This document shows positions 17,249 to 24,601 of a stretch of DNA of 64,000 nt, in pieces. The stretch is from CAWANP01 sp963783445 (GTDB lineage: Bacteria > Chloroflexota > Anaerolineae > JAAYZQ01). Below the pieces are notes generated by a model. The model had not been told where the DNA came from, made no database searches, and saw nothing but the letters and a program-made list of their open reading frames with translations. Numbering within the stretch: the stretch's first letter is position 1; each line of letters starts with the position of its first letter. The position numbers and the translations under genes were made by a program. The DNA is taken from contig CAWANP010000019.1 of NCBI GenBank assembly GCA_963783445.1, positions 434,001-498,000 of the forward strand. The letters run 5' to 3'.

Positions 17249-18640
17249 CTAGCTTTCGTTCTCGACTAGGATCAGCAACGGATCCTCGATGAGCCGGGCA
17301 ATGTGGTCCAGGAAGCGCGCCGCTGGCGCGCCGTCGATGACCCTATGGTCAAAGACAAGGCTGATGGTCATCAAGGGCCGGACGGCAACGGTGTCGGCGT
17401 CGTCTATGACGACCGGCTTGCGGACGATACGGCCCACGCCAAGAATGCAGCACTCGGGAAGGTTGATGACCGGCGTAAAGCCCTCCACGCCCAGCATGCC
17501 CAGGTTGGTGATGGTGAATGTGCCACCGGCCAGATCGTCGGGCAGGCTCTGGCCCGCACGGACGGCTTGAACGCGACTGGCGGTCTGGGCTGCAATCTGG
17601 GGGATGGTGAGCCGGTCGGCGCCGTGGATGACCGGCACGAGCAGGCCGCGCTCGGTATCTACGGCCAGGCCGATGTTGATCCGATCCAGCAGCTCGACCT
17701 GGCCCTCACCTAGCCTGGCGTTTGCCTGGGGATGTTCGGCGAGGGCGATGGCGCAGATGCGGATGAGCAGATCGTTGTAGGAGACGGCCAGTCCTCGGGA
17801 GCCAAAATGCTGGCGGAGGTGCGCAAGCCCGGAAGCATCGACCTCGCGGAAGAGTGTGACCCGGGCGGTGGCGCGGACGCTGGCCGCCATGCCCTGAGAT
17901 ACGATTTTGCGCACGCCCCTGAGCGGGGTGGCGCTGGCCACCTGCGGATGCCCAGGCTCTGGCGCAGGTATGGGTGGTAGCTGCCCGCCGATGAGGGCTC
18001 GCGCGGCTGCGAGCACGTCCGCCCGGGTGATCTGGCCGCTGGCCCCTCTGCCTGCCATCGTCGACAGGTCCAGTCCCAGCGCGGCGGCCAGGTTGGCGGC
18101 CACAGGCGTGGCCTGGATGTCCGCAGCAGTAATCCCTTCGGAATGCTGCCCGGCCCCGGCGATATCCTCTGCGGTGACGCGGCCGCCAGGACCTGTCCCC
18201 GCCAGACCCTGGAGATCGATGCCCGCCTCACGGGCCATGGTCCGCGCTTTCCAGGAAGCCTGAAGCGGTGCGCCCAGTTCTGCCGCAACCAGGGTCATGG
18301 GCGACCGTGGCCCCGGCTCCACCGAGGCGCTTTCTACGGGTGCGGCCTGTTTCGGCTCTGTCCCGGTCGAAGGAGCTTGCCAGCCCTCTGGCAGGCGCTC
18401 ATCCTCGGCCAGGCCAACCGCGAGTACTGCGCCCACGGGTACTGTCTGCCCGGCAGGAACCAGGATGCGGGCGAGCGTTCCCTTGCTGCGAGCCTCGACG
18501 GCCATGACCGATTTATCAGACTCGACCTGGAGTACCTCTTGCCCGGGTTGGATATCGTCACCCTCGTGGACCAACCACTCGATGACGGCTCCCTCTTCCA
18601 TAGTCAAGCCCAGTTGGGGCATTGTGATCTCGAATGGCAT
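17249..18640 (-). CDS. pdhC: 2-oxoacid dehydrogenase E2 (dihydrolipoyl acyltransferase) with two E1/E3-binding domains
   Basis: A 463-residue E2 core. The N-terminal lipoyl domain carries the modified Lys43 in ESDKSVMAVEA. Two peripheral subunit-binding domains follow instead of one: MAREAGIDLQGLAGTGPGG around residues 132-165 and LAAALGLDLSTMAGRGASG around 180-211. The C-terminal acyltransferase domain ends with FDHRVIDGAPAARF, holding the catalytic His and Asp. It transfers the acyl group from E1 to coenzyme A and scaffolds the complex. Most bacterial E2s have a single binding domain; a second E2 at 44305 shares the doubled design. The substrate (pyruvate or acetoin) remains open. Confidence 0.9.
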   Translation of the reverse strand: MPFEITMPQLGLTMEEGAVIEWLVHEGDDIQPGQEVLQVESDKSVMAVEARSKGTLARILVPAGQTVPVGAVLAVGLAEDERLPEGWQAPSTGTEPKQAAPVESASVEPGPRSPMTLVAAELGAPLQASWKARTMAREAGIDLQGLAGTGPGGRVTAEDIAGAGQHSEGITAADIQATPVAANLAAALGLDLSTMAGRGASGQITRADVLAAARALIGGQLPPIPAPEPGHPQVASATPLRGVRKIVSQGMAASVRATARVTLFREVDASGLAHLRQHFGSRGLAVSYNDLLIRICAIALAEHPQANARLGEGQVELLDRINIGLAVDTERGLLVPVIHGADRLTIPQIAAQTASRVQAVRAGQSLPDDLAGGTFTITNLGMLGVEGFTPVINLPECCILGVGRIVRKPVVIDDADTVAVRPLMTISLVFDHRVIDGAPAARFLDHIARLIEDPLLILVENES

Positions 18641-18847
18641 ATGAATCCCTTTCAGTGGGACCTTATGGTTTCTCGTTCTCGGTGCTCAGCGGCTGCCTCA
18701 GTTCCTCAAGATGATGCCGCATGGCCACCCTGAGGTGGCGTGGCTCCAGGGTCACCAGCGGTGTTTCGCAACGTCGGGCCAAGGCCCCTGGAATCCGGGC
18801 TGAACCGAGGCTGGCGACGAGGGGTCAGAAGCCTGGCAAGGTCGCGG

Positions 18848-19126
18848 CTATCCTCCTGATATGGGGGGGAGGATCTTGACCTCATCGCCATCCTGCAGAC
18901 CTCGTCCCGTGCTGGCCTCAAACTTGTCTGAGACTATCACCTGCCACCCGGCCTTGGTGGTGATCTCTTCCGCCGCAAGACCCAATTTCTGATCTATTCC
19001 GAGATGGGTGATAAGGTCCGCCAGGGTCGCGCCCTCCGCCAGGGTGACCGTGGTTCTGCCCCGCTGGGCGTCAGGCGGCAACAGGTCGCGCAAAATGGAA
19101 AAGAGCTGGACCCGGACTACTATCAT
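18848..19126 (-). CDS. MoaD/ThiS-like sulfur-carrier protein
   Basis: A 92-residue beta-grasp protein with the family's ending ILPPISGG, where the terminal Gly-Gly is normally thiocarboxylated and donates sulfur for molybdopterin, thiamine or other cofactors. The sequence starts MIVVRVQLFSILRDLL, as in MoaD, and has LQDGDEVKILPP before the tail. No moaE, thiG or other partner is seen nearby. It is the first gene after a strong promoter and is followed, 207 bases on, by E2, so it may share the transcript of the 2-oxoacid dehydrogenase. A link to thiamine or lipoate sulfur supply is attractive but only inferred. Confidence 0.72.
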   Translation of the reverse strand: MIVVRVQLFSILRDLLPPDAQRGRTTVTLAEGATLADLITHLGIDQKLGLAAEEITTKAGWQVIVSDKFEASTGRGLQDGDEVKILPPISGG

Positions 19127-19235
19127 TGTTCTATGCTCCTGCCCCCTGTTTCAGATTCGCGTCTCAGTCCCATGCGCACAGTGGGCTGCAGCTCGCCTGT
19201 GCTCATCAGGGTGCTGGTCGAGCCTCCCCAACTCA

Positions 19236-19289
19236 AAGAATCGAGAATCGATTCTTCTGGATTCTAGCAGGGAGATGAGAGTCTGTCAA
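19236..19289 (-). promoter_or_regulatory. Promoter and inverted-repeat operator of the moaD-pdh operon
   Basis: On the minus strand TTGACA (19289-19284) and TAGAAT (19266-19261) are separated by exactly 17 bases. Just downstream, at the expected start point, lies an inverted repeat AAGAATCG - 5 bases - CGATTCTT (19236-19256). A repressor bound there would block initiation. The leader to the moaD start at 19126 is about 128 bases. Confidence 0.65.
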
Positions 19290-19328
19290 GGGCTGCCATT
19301 GGCTATGCCTGGGCAAACGCATCTAAAT

Positions 19329-19460
19329 CCTGTCATTGCGAGGGAAGGCGCCTCTACCGAAGCGAAGCAATCTGCTTGTCCTACCTGGGGATCGCTTTCC
19401 CTCGAAAGACTAGGGACAAGCTGTCGCTCGCAAAAGACGCTCATTCCTCGCGATGACAGG
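19329..19460. repeat. Palindromic intergenic repeat, family A
   Basis: A 132-bp element with inverted ends CCTGTCATTGCGAGG (19329-19343) and CCTCGCGATGACAGG (19446-19460), matching at 14 of 15. Its core 19387-19422 is 30/36 identical, in inverse orientation, to 47456-47491. It fills much of the 591-bp gap between divergent genes (19127-19717), which otherwise holds only the two promoter regions described. It resembles miniature inverted-repeat or REP-like elements. Confidence 0.65.
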
Positions 19461-19644
19461 TGGACAGTTCGATGGGAGCTTTGCCCGCCTACAGGAGCAA
19501 CTCGTCCCCGAACGGCTCAAGAGTACCCTCGCAGTGGAGACCGGCGCCTCGAAGTGCGCTAGTGCAGCCTGCGAGTCCCTGCGCGCTCGCGAATCACAGA
19601 ATTTGAACAAGGTGTTAAAACTGCCGGACTGCACCTCCTACCCC

Positions 19645-19686
19645 TTGACGGATGGTGTGGTTCTGGGTATAATAGAACAAATGTTC
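19645..19686 (+). promoter_or_regulatory. Near-consensus promoter with LexA (SOS) box
   Basis: TTGACG (19645-19650), a 17-base spacer and TATAAT (19668-19673) form a near-perfect housekeeping promoter. Immediately after the -10, GAACAAATGTTC (19675-19686) fits the Gram-positive-type LexA box GAAC-N4-GTTC including its purine/pyrimidine preferences. LexA bound there would cover the start point, so the downstream cassette should be induced by DNA damage. Confidence 0.75.
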
Positions 19687-19717
19687 GAATCCATGGAATG
19701 GAGGTCCGCAGACGGAA

Positions 19718-19984
19718 ATGGGAGAGAGACAAAAACAGCGGCAGGAAGATGTCTTGTATTTCATCCAGACTTTTGTGACCGACAATGGCTTTCCGCCCAC
19801 ATACGAAGAGATCCGGGCGGCGGTGGGTCTGAGCAGCAGGTCGCACGTTCACTACTACCTGCACGCACTGGAGCGAGGCGGCCTCATCGAGCGAAGGGCC
19901 CGCAGTCCACGAGGCCTGCGCCCGGTATGGCCGGATCCGGCCCCGTCGAGGGCTGGAGAGGAATCAATGCCTGGGACCCGATGA
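19718..19984 (+). CDS. LexA-type DNA-binding domain protein without the protease domain
   Basis: An 88-residue protein that matches only the winged-helix half of LexA: RQEDVLYFIQTFVTDNGFPP, then the recognition-helix region IRAAVGLSSRSHVHYYLHAL and the wing ERRARSPRGLRP. Complete LexA proteins are about 200 residues with an autocleaving S24 domain; here the frame stops after the linker. The upstream promoter carries a LexA box, so the protein may bind its own operator. Without the self-cleaving half it could not be inactivated by RecA, and might compete with full LexA or set a non-cleavable feedback. GGAGGT at 19700-19705 is rather far from the start. Confidence 0.75.
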   Translation: MGERQKQRQEDVLYFIQTFVTDNGFPPTYEEIRAAVGLSSRSHVHYYLHALERGGLIERRARSPRGLRPVWPDPAPSRAGEESMPGTR

Positions 19985-20066
19985 ACCCTTTGGAAGCGCC
20001 GGGCAGCGGTCCAGGTCCGATGCCTGTTGGCTCGCGCGGCGCACGCGCAGCATGGGAGGGAGACGC

Positions 20067-20564
20067 ATGATCCGTGAGCTATCGATTGCGCGAAAGCAAC
20101 CACAAGCAAAGCTGGTTCAGAATGCGTGTGACCATCGCGCAGTATCCAAGGTTGGCCGCATTATCTGTACCAAGATTGTTGAGGGCGACAATGCCGTGTC
20201 CCCCGAGATCTGTCAGGCCTGCCCGGTGAAGGCGATCAACTGCGAGCACCTCTGTTTTTCTCTGCGACAGACCTCGCCGAGCCCGCTGACGATCCGGTTT
20301 AACGGGCGCACGGAGGTGTGGGACGACGATCCGCCTGCGGTGCGCCTGCAGGAGGCTGCCTGCGCCGCCAAGGTCCTGCCTGTCAGGGAGGCCCGGACCT
20401 GTCTGGGCTGCGCGCTGCGCAAGCCGGTGGATGCGCCCGCACAACAGCCTGCTGCCCGGCAGTGCCCGGCAGCCAGCAAGGGCAAGATCGTGGTCTTTCC
20501 GGTCCGAAGTCCGGCTGCGACAGCGCGCCGGAGCTTCACCCTGCGCACCGGAGCACAAGGGTGA
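20067..20564 (+). CDS. Cys-rich protein of unknown function
   Basis: A 165-residue protein I do not recognise. Its first 65 residues hold six cysteines (about residues 21, 34, 49, 52, 59 and 63), including CQACPVKAINCEHLC, which could bind zinc or an iron-sulfur cluster; a further C-x-x-C pair occurs in CLGCALRK near residue 116. The C-terminal third is low in complexity and rich in Ala, Pro and Arg. ATG 20067 follows GGGAGGGAG. Its stop overlaps the GTG start of the FtsK-like gene by four bases, so both are made together; it may be a DNA- or partner-binding accessory of that ATPase. Confidence 0.6.
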   Translation: MIRELSIARKQPQAKLVQNACDHRAVSKVGRIICTKIVEGDNAVSPEICQACPVKAINCEHLCFSLRQTSPSPLTIRFNGRTEVWDDDPPAVRLQEAACAAKVLPVREARTCLGCALRKPVDAPAQQPAARQCPAASKGKIVVFPVRSPAATARRSFTLRTGAQG

Positions 20565-21730
20565 GAAAGGTTCTGCACTACCAGGCGGACCGCATCGAAC
20601 TGGTGTTGGCCAGCCACAAGATACCGGGTCGGGTGACCGGGGGCAAGGTCACCCCGCGGATGGTACGCTTTGACCTGACCACACCCCTGGGGGTCAAAGT
20701 CCGGCAGGTGGCCGGTCTGGCCGAGGAGCTGGCTCTCAGCCTGGGGGCGACGTCCTGTAGGGTATACCGCCAGGATGGACGGGTGCAGGTGGAGGTGCCC
20801 CGTAGCGATGGGCAGGTGATCCACTTGTGGGATCTATGCCGCCGATTGGCGCGCTGCCAAATGGCGGACCGTCGGTTGGCGGCGCGTCAGGCTGGCGGAA
20901 CCTGTGCAGCGCTGGTACCTCCCGTGACGGCCGTACTGGGTCTGGATGGGGAAGGGGCGCCCCTGCTGCTGCGGCTGCCCAGCCCCAATGTGGTCCACGT
21001 GCTGCTGGCGGGCACCACCGGTTCGGGCAAGACGGCGCTGGCCCGGACGATGGTTGCTTCGCTGGCGGCATACAACAGCCAGCGCCAACTACAACTCGTG
21101 CTGGTGGACCCCAAGGGTCGGGGACTGGCGCCTTTTGAAGGGCTGCCGCACCTGTTGGGACCGGTCGTAACGCAGTTGGACGAGGCGGTGGCGGTGCTGA
21201 ACCGGATGGTGATAGAGATGGAGCGGCGGGATCTGGAGGGGCGCTCGGAGCCGCGGGTGGTGATTGTGCTGGATGAGCTGGCGGACCTGGTTCAGGTGGG
21301 AGGCCGGGCGGTGGAGGGTGCGGTGACCCGGCTGACGCAGCGGGGACGGGAAGCGGGTCTGCATGTGGTGGCCTGCACCCAAAAGCCAGCAGCGTCCGTC
21401 ATCGGCAGCCTGGTGAAGAGCAACTTTCCGGTGCGACTGGTCGGCAGCGTGGCCAGTCCTGAGGATGCCAAGGTGGCGACTGGGCTGGCAGGCACGGGGG
21501 CGGAGCGGTTGATGGGGCAGGGGGATTTTGTGGTGGTGGCCAAGGGACGATTGACACGCCTGCAGGCGGCGTACATCACCGATGGTGAGGTCCGGGAGAT
21601 GGTGCAAAGGCTTCAAAGTGGGGGAACCCCCTTGCTGGCTGCAGCGCAGGACAGTGGTGGAGCTGGGGCCCGAGGGATGGCTCTGACCAGGCGCCTGCGC
21701 TTGCGCCTGAAGGCTGGAGGACAGGACTAG
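20561..21730 (+). CDS. FtsK/SpoIIIE-like DNA translocase ATPase
   Basis: A 389-residue motor-domain protein of the FtsK-HerA class. Residues 1-125 are a variable N-terminal domain without membrane segments. The RecA-like core has Walker A AGTTGSGKTAL at about 150-160, LVLVDPKG near 180 and Walker B VVIVLDELADL at about 223-233, then the FtsK-style CTQKPAASVIG sensor near 272. It lacks FtsK's membrane anchor and recognisable DNA-reading gamma domain, resembling instead the short translocases of actinomycete-type conjugative plasmids and of integrated elements. GTG 20561 overlaps the preceding stop (GTGA). Position in a LexA-controlled cassette suggests double-stranded DNA pumping after damage or in element transfer. 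Confidence 0.85.
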   Translation: MRKVLHYQADRIELVLASHKIPGRVTGGKVTPRMVRFDLTTPLGVKVRQVAGLAEELALSLGATSCRVYRQDGRVQVEVPRSDGQVIHLWDLCRRLARCQMADRRLAARQAGGTCAALVPPVTAVLGLDGEGAPLLLRLPSPNVVHVLLAGTTGSGKTALARTMVASLAAYNSQRQLQLVLVDPKGRGLAPFEGLPHLLGPVVTQLDEAVAVLNRMVIEMERRDLEGRSEPRVVIVLDELADLVQVGGRAVEGAVTRLTQRGREAGLHVVACTQKPAASVIGSLVKSNFPVRLVGSVASPEDAKVATGLAGTGAERLMGQGDFVVVAKGRLTRLQAAYITDGEVREMVQRLQSGGTPLLAAAQDSGGAGARGMALTRRLRLRLKAGGQD

Positions 21731-21744
21731 AGGGAGAACAGGAT

Positions 21745-22074
21745 ATGGCGTTGGATCTGTGGTTCCGCGAGGACGTTCTTTGCAGACTGGCCAGCATGCA
21801 CGAGACGGTGACATCTGCACCGGATGTGGCTTCTGGCGGCGGCCAAGAGCTGGATGCCAGCCGTCTTGCATTCAAGGATGGTTATGAACTGGGCTTCACC
21901 AACGCGCTGCGCGCGTTGAGTTTATCGCTCAGGCTGGCAGTCGCTGACGGAGCTCCAGTCTCTCAGAGACGCACGCCAGGGCCTGGTACCCAGGAGCAGG
22001 CCCCCCTGGAGGAGCTGGAAGCGAAGCAGGCCGGGAGCTGCGTTTTGAACATAGACGGCTGGGATAGGGGGTGA
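21745..22074 (+). CDS. Small hypothetical protein of the FtsK-like cassette
   Basis: A 109-residue protein with no recognised domain, 14 bases after the FtsK-like gene and preceded by GGAGAACAGG. The middle (DASRLAFKDGYELGFTNALRA region, about residues 37-60) is predicted helical with an amphipathic pattern, and the C-terminal third is rich in Gln, Glu and Pro. No signal or membrane segment is visible. The next gene begins three bases after its stop. Tight spacing suggests a shared role with the ATPase, perhaps as an adaptor; this is inference. Confidence 0.5.
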   Translation: MALDLWFREDVLCRLASMHETVTSAPDVASGGGQELDASRLAFKDGYELGFTNALRALSLSLRLAVADGAPVSQRRTPGPGTQEQAPLEELEAKQAGSCVLNIDGWDRG

Positions 22075-22077
22075 TGG

Positions 22078-22503
22078 ATGGGCTATGATCATCAGGGCCT
22101 GGATGTGGGCGGCTTTGGCGGAAGCGCCAGGCACGTGGTGCTGCTGCTATGCGCCATATTTGCCGCGGTGCTGGCTGTGGTCGTGGGCCGGCAGATGAGT
22201 ACCGAGGCGATGGCTGTGGTGGTCGGCGTGGTCTGTGGTGTGGCAGCGAGCATTCCTACCTCGCTGCTCTTGCTCGTGGCGCTCACGCGACGCAGCCGGG
22301 AGCAGCCTGGCGAGGAGAGGCGGCGGACCGGCCAGGGTAACTACCCTCCGGTAGTCGTCGTCCAAGGTGGGGGCAATCCGGCTGGACTGCCCCCAGGGCC
22401 GCAGGCAGGCTACTGGCCATCGCCCATGCCGGGCCCGGCAACGGAGCGCCAGTGGCACGTCGTGGGTGGGGATGACTTGCTCCTGGATGAGGGCCGTTAC
22501 TAG
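22078..22503 (+). CDS. Small two-helix membrane protein of the FtsK-like cassette
   Basis: A 141-residue protein with two hydrophobic helices, about residues 19-38 (VVLLLCAIFAAVLAVVV) and 45-70 (VVVGVVCGVAASIPTSLLLL), followed by a basic segment (TRRSREQ) and a Pro/Gly-rich cytoplasmic tail. No family is recognised. It could anchor the soluble FtsK-like motor to the membrane, replacing the transmembrane domain that the motor lacks; this is inference from gene order and topology. Its stop overlaps the mscL stop on the other strand by four bases. Confidence 0.55.
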   Translation: MGYDHQGLDVGGFGGSARHVVLLLCAIFAAVLAVVVGRQMSTEAMAVVVGVVCGVAASIPTSLLLLVALTRRSREQPGEERRRTGQGNYPPVVVVQGGGNPAGLPPGPQAGYWPSPMPGPATERQWHVVGGDDLLLDEGRY

Positions 22504-22871
22504 GCCTGCTCCTTGAGCAGATCGCGGATTTCGGCCAGCAGCACTACCTCTGCCGAGGGCCCCGGCGGCTCCTCGGCCGCTTCTTCTCTTTTCAGTTTGT
22601 TGTAGCTGCGCATCACCAAAAAGACCACGGCCGCAATGACGACAAAGTTAACGATGGCCTGGATAAAGTTGCCGTAGGTGATGACCGCATCGCCTGCCTG
22701 GATGGAGAGTGCAGCAAAGTCTATGCCACCCAGCAAGAGCCCGATAAGGGGCATGATGATGTCATCAATGAGCGAAGCTACGATGGCGCCAAAAGCGCCG
22801 CCGATGATGACAGCGATGGCCAGATCGATCACATTGCCGCGAGTGAGGAACTCTTTGAACTCCTTTAGCAT
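22500..22871 (-). CDS. mscL: Large-conductance mechanosensitive channel
   Basis: A 123-residue MscL. The amphipathic N-terminus and pore-lining TM1 read LKEFKEFLTRGNVIDLAIAV, with the conserved RGNVIDLA gate segment; TM2 is NFVVIAAVVFLVM, followed by the cytoplasmic bundle ending LLAEIRDLLKEQA. The pentamer opens under hypo-osmotic shock to release solutes. ATG 22871 follows GGGAGG; the longer frame to 22958 is not used. It has its own promoter (22930-22958) and converges with the cassette above. Confidence 0.95.
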   Translation of the reverse strand: MLKEFKEFLTRGNVIDLAIAVIIGGAFGAIVASLIDDIIMPLIGLLLGGIDFAALSIQAGDAVITYGNFIQAIVNFVVIAAVVFLVMRSYNKLKREEAAEEPPGPSAEVVLLAEIRDLLKEQA

Positions 22872-22929
22872 GATCGCCTCCCGTAGTGTGGGGGTTTCTT
22901 GACCTTGATGGTGCTCTGCTGCAGTTGGG

Positions 22930-22958
22930 ATTCTATCCCAGATTCGCCGCGCGTGCAA
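22930..22958 (-). promoter_or_regulatory. Promoter for mscL
   Basis: On the minus strand TTGCAC (22958-22953), 17 bases, then TAGAAT (22935-22930), about 60 bases ahead of the mscL start. The -10 is the same TAGAAT found at three other promoters in this window. Confidence 0.55.
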
Positions 22959-23029
22959 CCGCGCCCTACCCCTTTTTCACGGACCCACCAGGTTCCCGGG
23001 CCGAGTCTGCGTGTCCGAGGTTGAGCCTG

Positions 23030-23635
23030 TCAGGAGCCAGAACCCGATGCTCGTTCAGTATCTTTTGCGGTACTCTTGGGCCGCCGGCGCCTGAATCGTG
23101 TGGGTCGCAAGAGGGAGATGATCCACGCTACCGAAGCGATGGCCTGCCAGGCAGCCCACGTCTTGTCCTTGAAACCCAGGCGCTGGTGGGTGGGGAGCGC
23201 CACCCGGTGCCAGGTACTGGGGCGCCGGATTTCCTCTGCCAGAGCGTCAAAGTCGTGGTCCGGTCCAAGCCACTTTTCCTCGAGGCGGCCCGGCAGCTTG
23301 CCCAGTTCGCTGCTGACCTGGGCCCAGAGGCGGTTGGCCGCAACCTCTTGCTCCACCGAGCCTGACCACAGGCTTCTGTATTTCGACGCAAATGAGACAT
23401 GCCCCAGCTCATGGATGAGCATGGCCAGGGTCACCTGACGCGGATAGCCTCGCCGCAGTGTGATCACCTTCCAGGGATAGGTAAAGGCACCGCCGCCCAG
23501 GGGACGCCCGAATCGCACCCGATAGCCCAGCCGTTGCAGCGCGTTCACGGCCGGCGCGCCGGAGGGGGTTGCCTCGATCTCGCCAAGCATCTGCGCGATC
23601 TGGTCCTGCTCTGCGGCTTTCTGTCTTGCGTTCAT
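23030..23635 (-). CDS. Putative zinc metallopeptidase with a C-terminal membrane segment
   Basis: A 201-residue protein with a clear HExxH zinc site, LIHELGH at residues 73-79, and acidic residues in SVEQEVAAN about 16 residues later that could give the third ligand. A hydrophobic stretch near residues 163-178 (WQAIASVAWIISLL) and a very basic tail suggest attachment to the membrane. I do not recognise the family beyond a gluzincin-like motif. The next gene upstream, a helical hypothetical, ends 38 bases before this start and may be co-transcribed. Proteolytic activity is inferred from the motif only. Confidence 0.6.
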   Translation of the reverse strand: MNARQKAAEQDQIAQMLGEIEATPSGAPAVNALQRLGYRVRFGRPLGGGAFTYPWKVITLRRGYPRQVTLAMLIHELGHVSFASKYRSLWSGSVEQEVAANRLWAQVSSELGKLPGRLEEKWLGPDHDFDALAEEIRRPSTWHRVALPTHQRLGFKDKTWAAWQAIASVAWIISLLRPTRFRRRRPKSTAKDTERASGSGS

Positions 23636-23673
23636 GAGCGACGTTGGTCAGGCCATTCCCTTTCCAGGAATCG

Positions 23674-24525
23674 CTATGTGTCCAGTTTGCTGCGGGCGAA
23701 CAATCGATGCTTGCGCAGCGCCAGGTAGCGCTCGGCAACAAAGGCAAGGGGTTTCTCGGCCAGGATAAACTGGCGTGATAGGGTGGATAGAACATCGTCC
23801 AGAGCCCGCACCTCTGCAACTCTGTGCGCGGATGCCAGCCGGTAAAAGGTCTGGCCATAGCCTTCATAGTCTTCCAGGCCATGGAGCAGTGATCCTCGCA
23901 CCCGGAAGCGGGGCCCGCCGCTCAAGGGGTAGCGCTGCTGGTCGTCAATATGCTCGGGAAACATGCCGGCCAGGAACAGGCAGGCATCGCCGATGCGCTG
24001 GTATGCCCAGAAGCGCTGGTCTTCCTCCAGGCTGTTGGCATAGGCCAGCAGGCTGTCTACGTCCAGGTCATTGATGCGCAGCCGGCGCCAGACGCCCGGC
24101 CGGACGTGGACAGGAATGGTGGTACTGTTGATACGGGTGAAGGAGGCCAGCATCCCGGCCAAATAGTCGCAGACCTCGGTACTGGCCAAGAGTTCCACGA
24201 CCTGGCTGGCGTCGAAAAGTACGACTTTTTGCTGGTGGCGCCGTTCGACCGTGTACAGTTCCTGTTCCAGGTCACGCCGGGCGCGACGGAGCAGTACCCT
24301 GAAGAAGAACTGCGGGCTGACGGTGAGCAGTACCTCATCGCTGGCCATCAGCTCCTGAAAAAGCCGGTCATCCTGGAGCATGGCTTCCAGGAGCGCCTCG
24401 TCGTCCTGGAGCAAGCCGGCCAGGTGCTCCGGGTCGCTTCGCTCCGGGATGAGCGTGTCGACGACGAAACGCAGGTCTCGGAAGGACCAGCGTTCTAGGG
24501 TTTCATCCATCCTGCCAGCTTTCAT
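23674..24525 (-). CDS. Conserved-looking hypothetical helical protein
   Basis: A 283-residue soluble protein with no recognised domain. It is mostly predicted helix with many charged residues, includes LAGMFPEHIDDQQRYPL near residue 190 and ends with a basic helix (YLALRKHRLFARSKLDT). The start at ATG 24525 is supported by GAGGTGAT. It precedes the putative zinc peptidase by 38 bases on the same strand, so the pair may form an operon. No signal peptide or membrane span is seen. Composition and codon use match the neighbours, so it is very likely a real gene. Confidence 0.6.
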   Translation of the reverse strand: MKAGRMDETLERWSFRDLRFVVDTLIPERSDPEHLAGLLQDDEALLEAMLQDDRLFQELMASDEVLLTVSPQFFFRVLLRRARRDLEQELYTVERRHQQKVVLFDASQVVELLASTEVCDYLAGMLASFTRINSTTIPVHVRPGVWRRLRINDLDVDSLLAYANSLEEDQRFWAYQRIGDACLFLAGMFPEHIDDQQRYPLSGGPRFRVRGSLLHGLEDYEGYGQTFYRLASAHRVAEVRALDDVLSTLSRQFILAEKPLAFVAERYLALRKHRLFARSKLDT

Positions 24526-24601
24526 CTGGCTATCACCTCGTTCCAGGTAATGGCGCTGAGTAATCGCACCGGTGGCTCGCTGTGGTCCAGTCCCGTGTCC
24601 A

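Noticed and set aside
20561..23635. Anti-phage defence island formed by the FtsK-like ATPase and the zinc peptidase
   Set aside because: No nuclease, NTPase partner or known defence domain is present, and the peptidase is on the other strand behind mscL.
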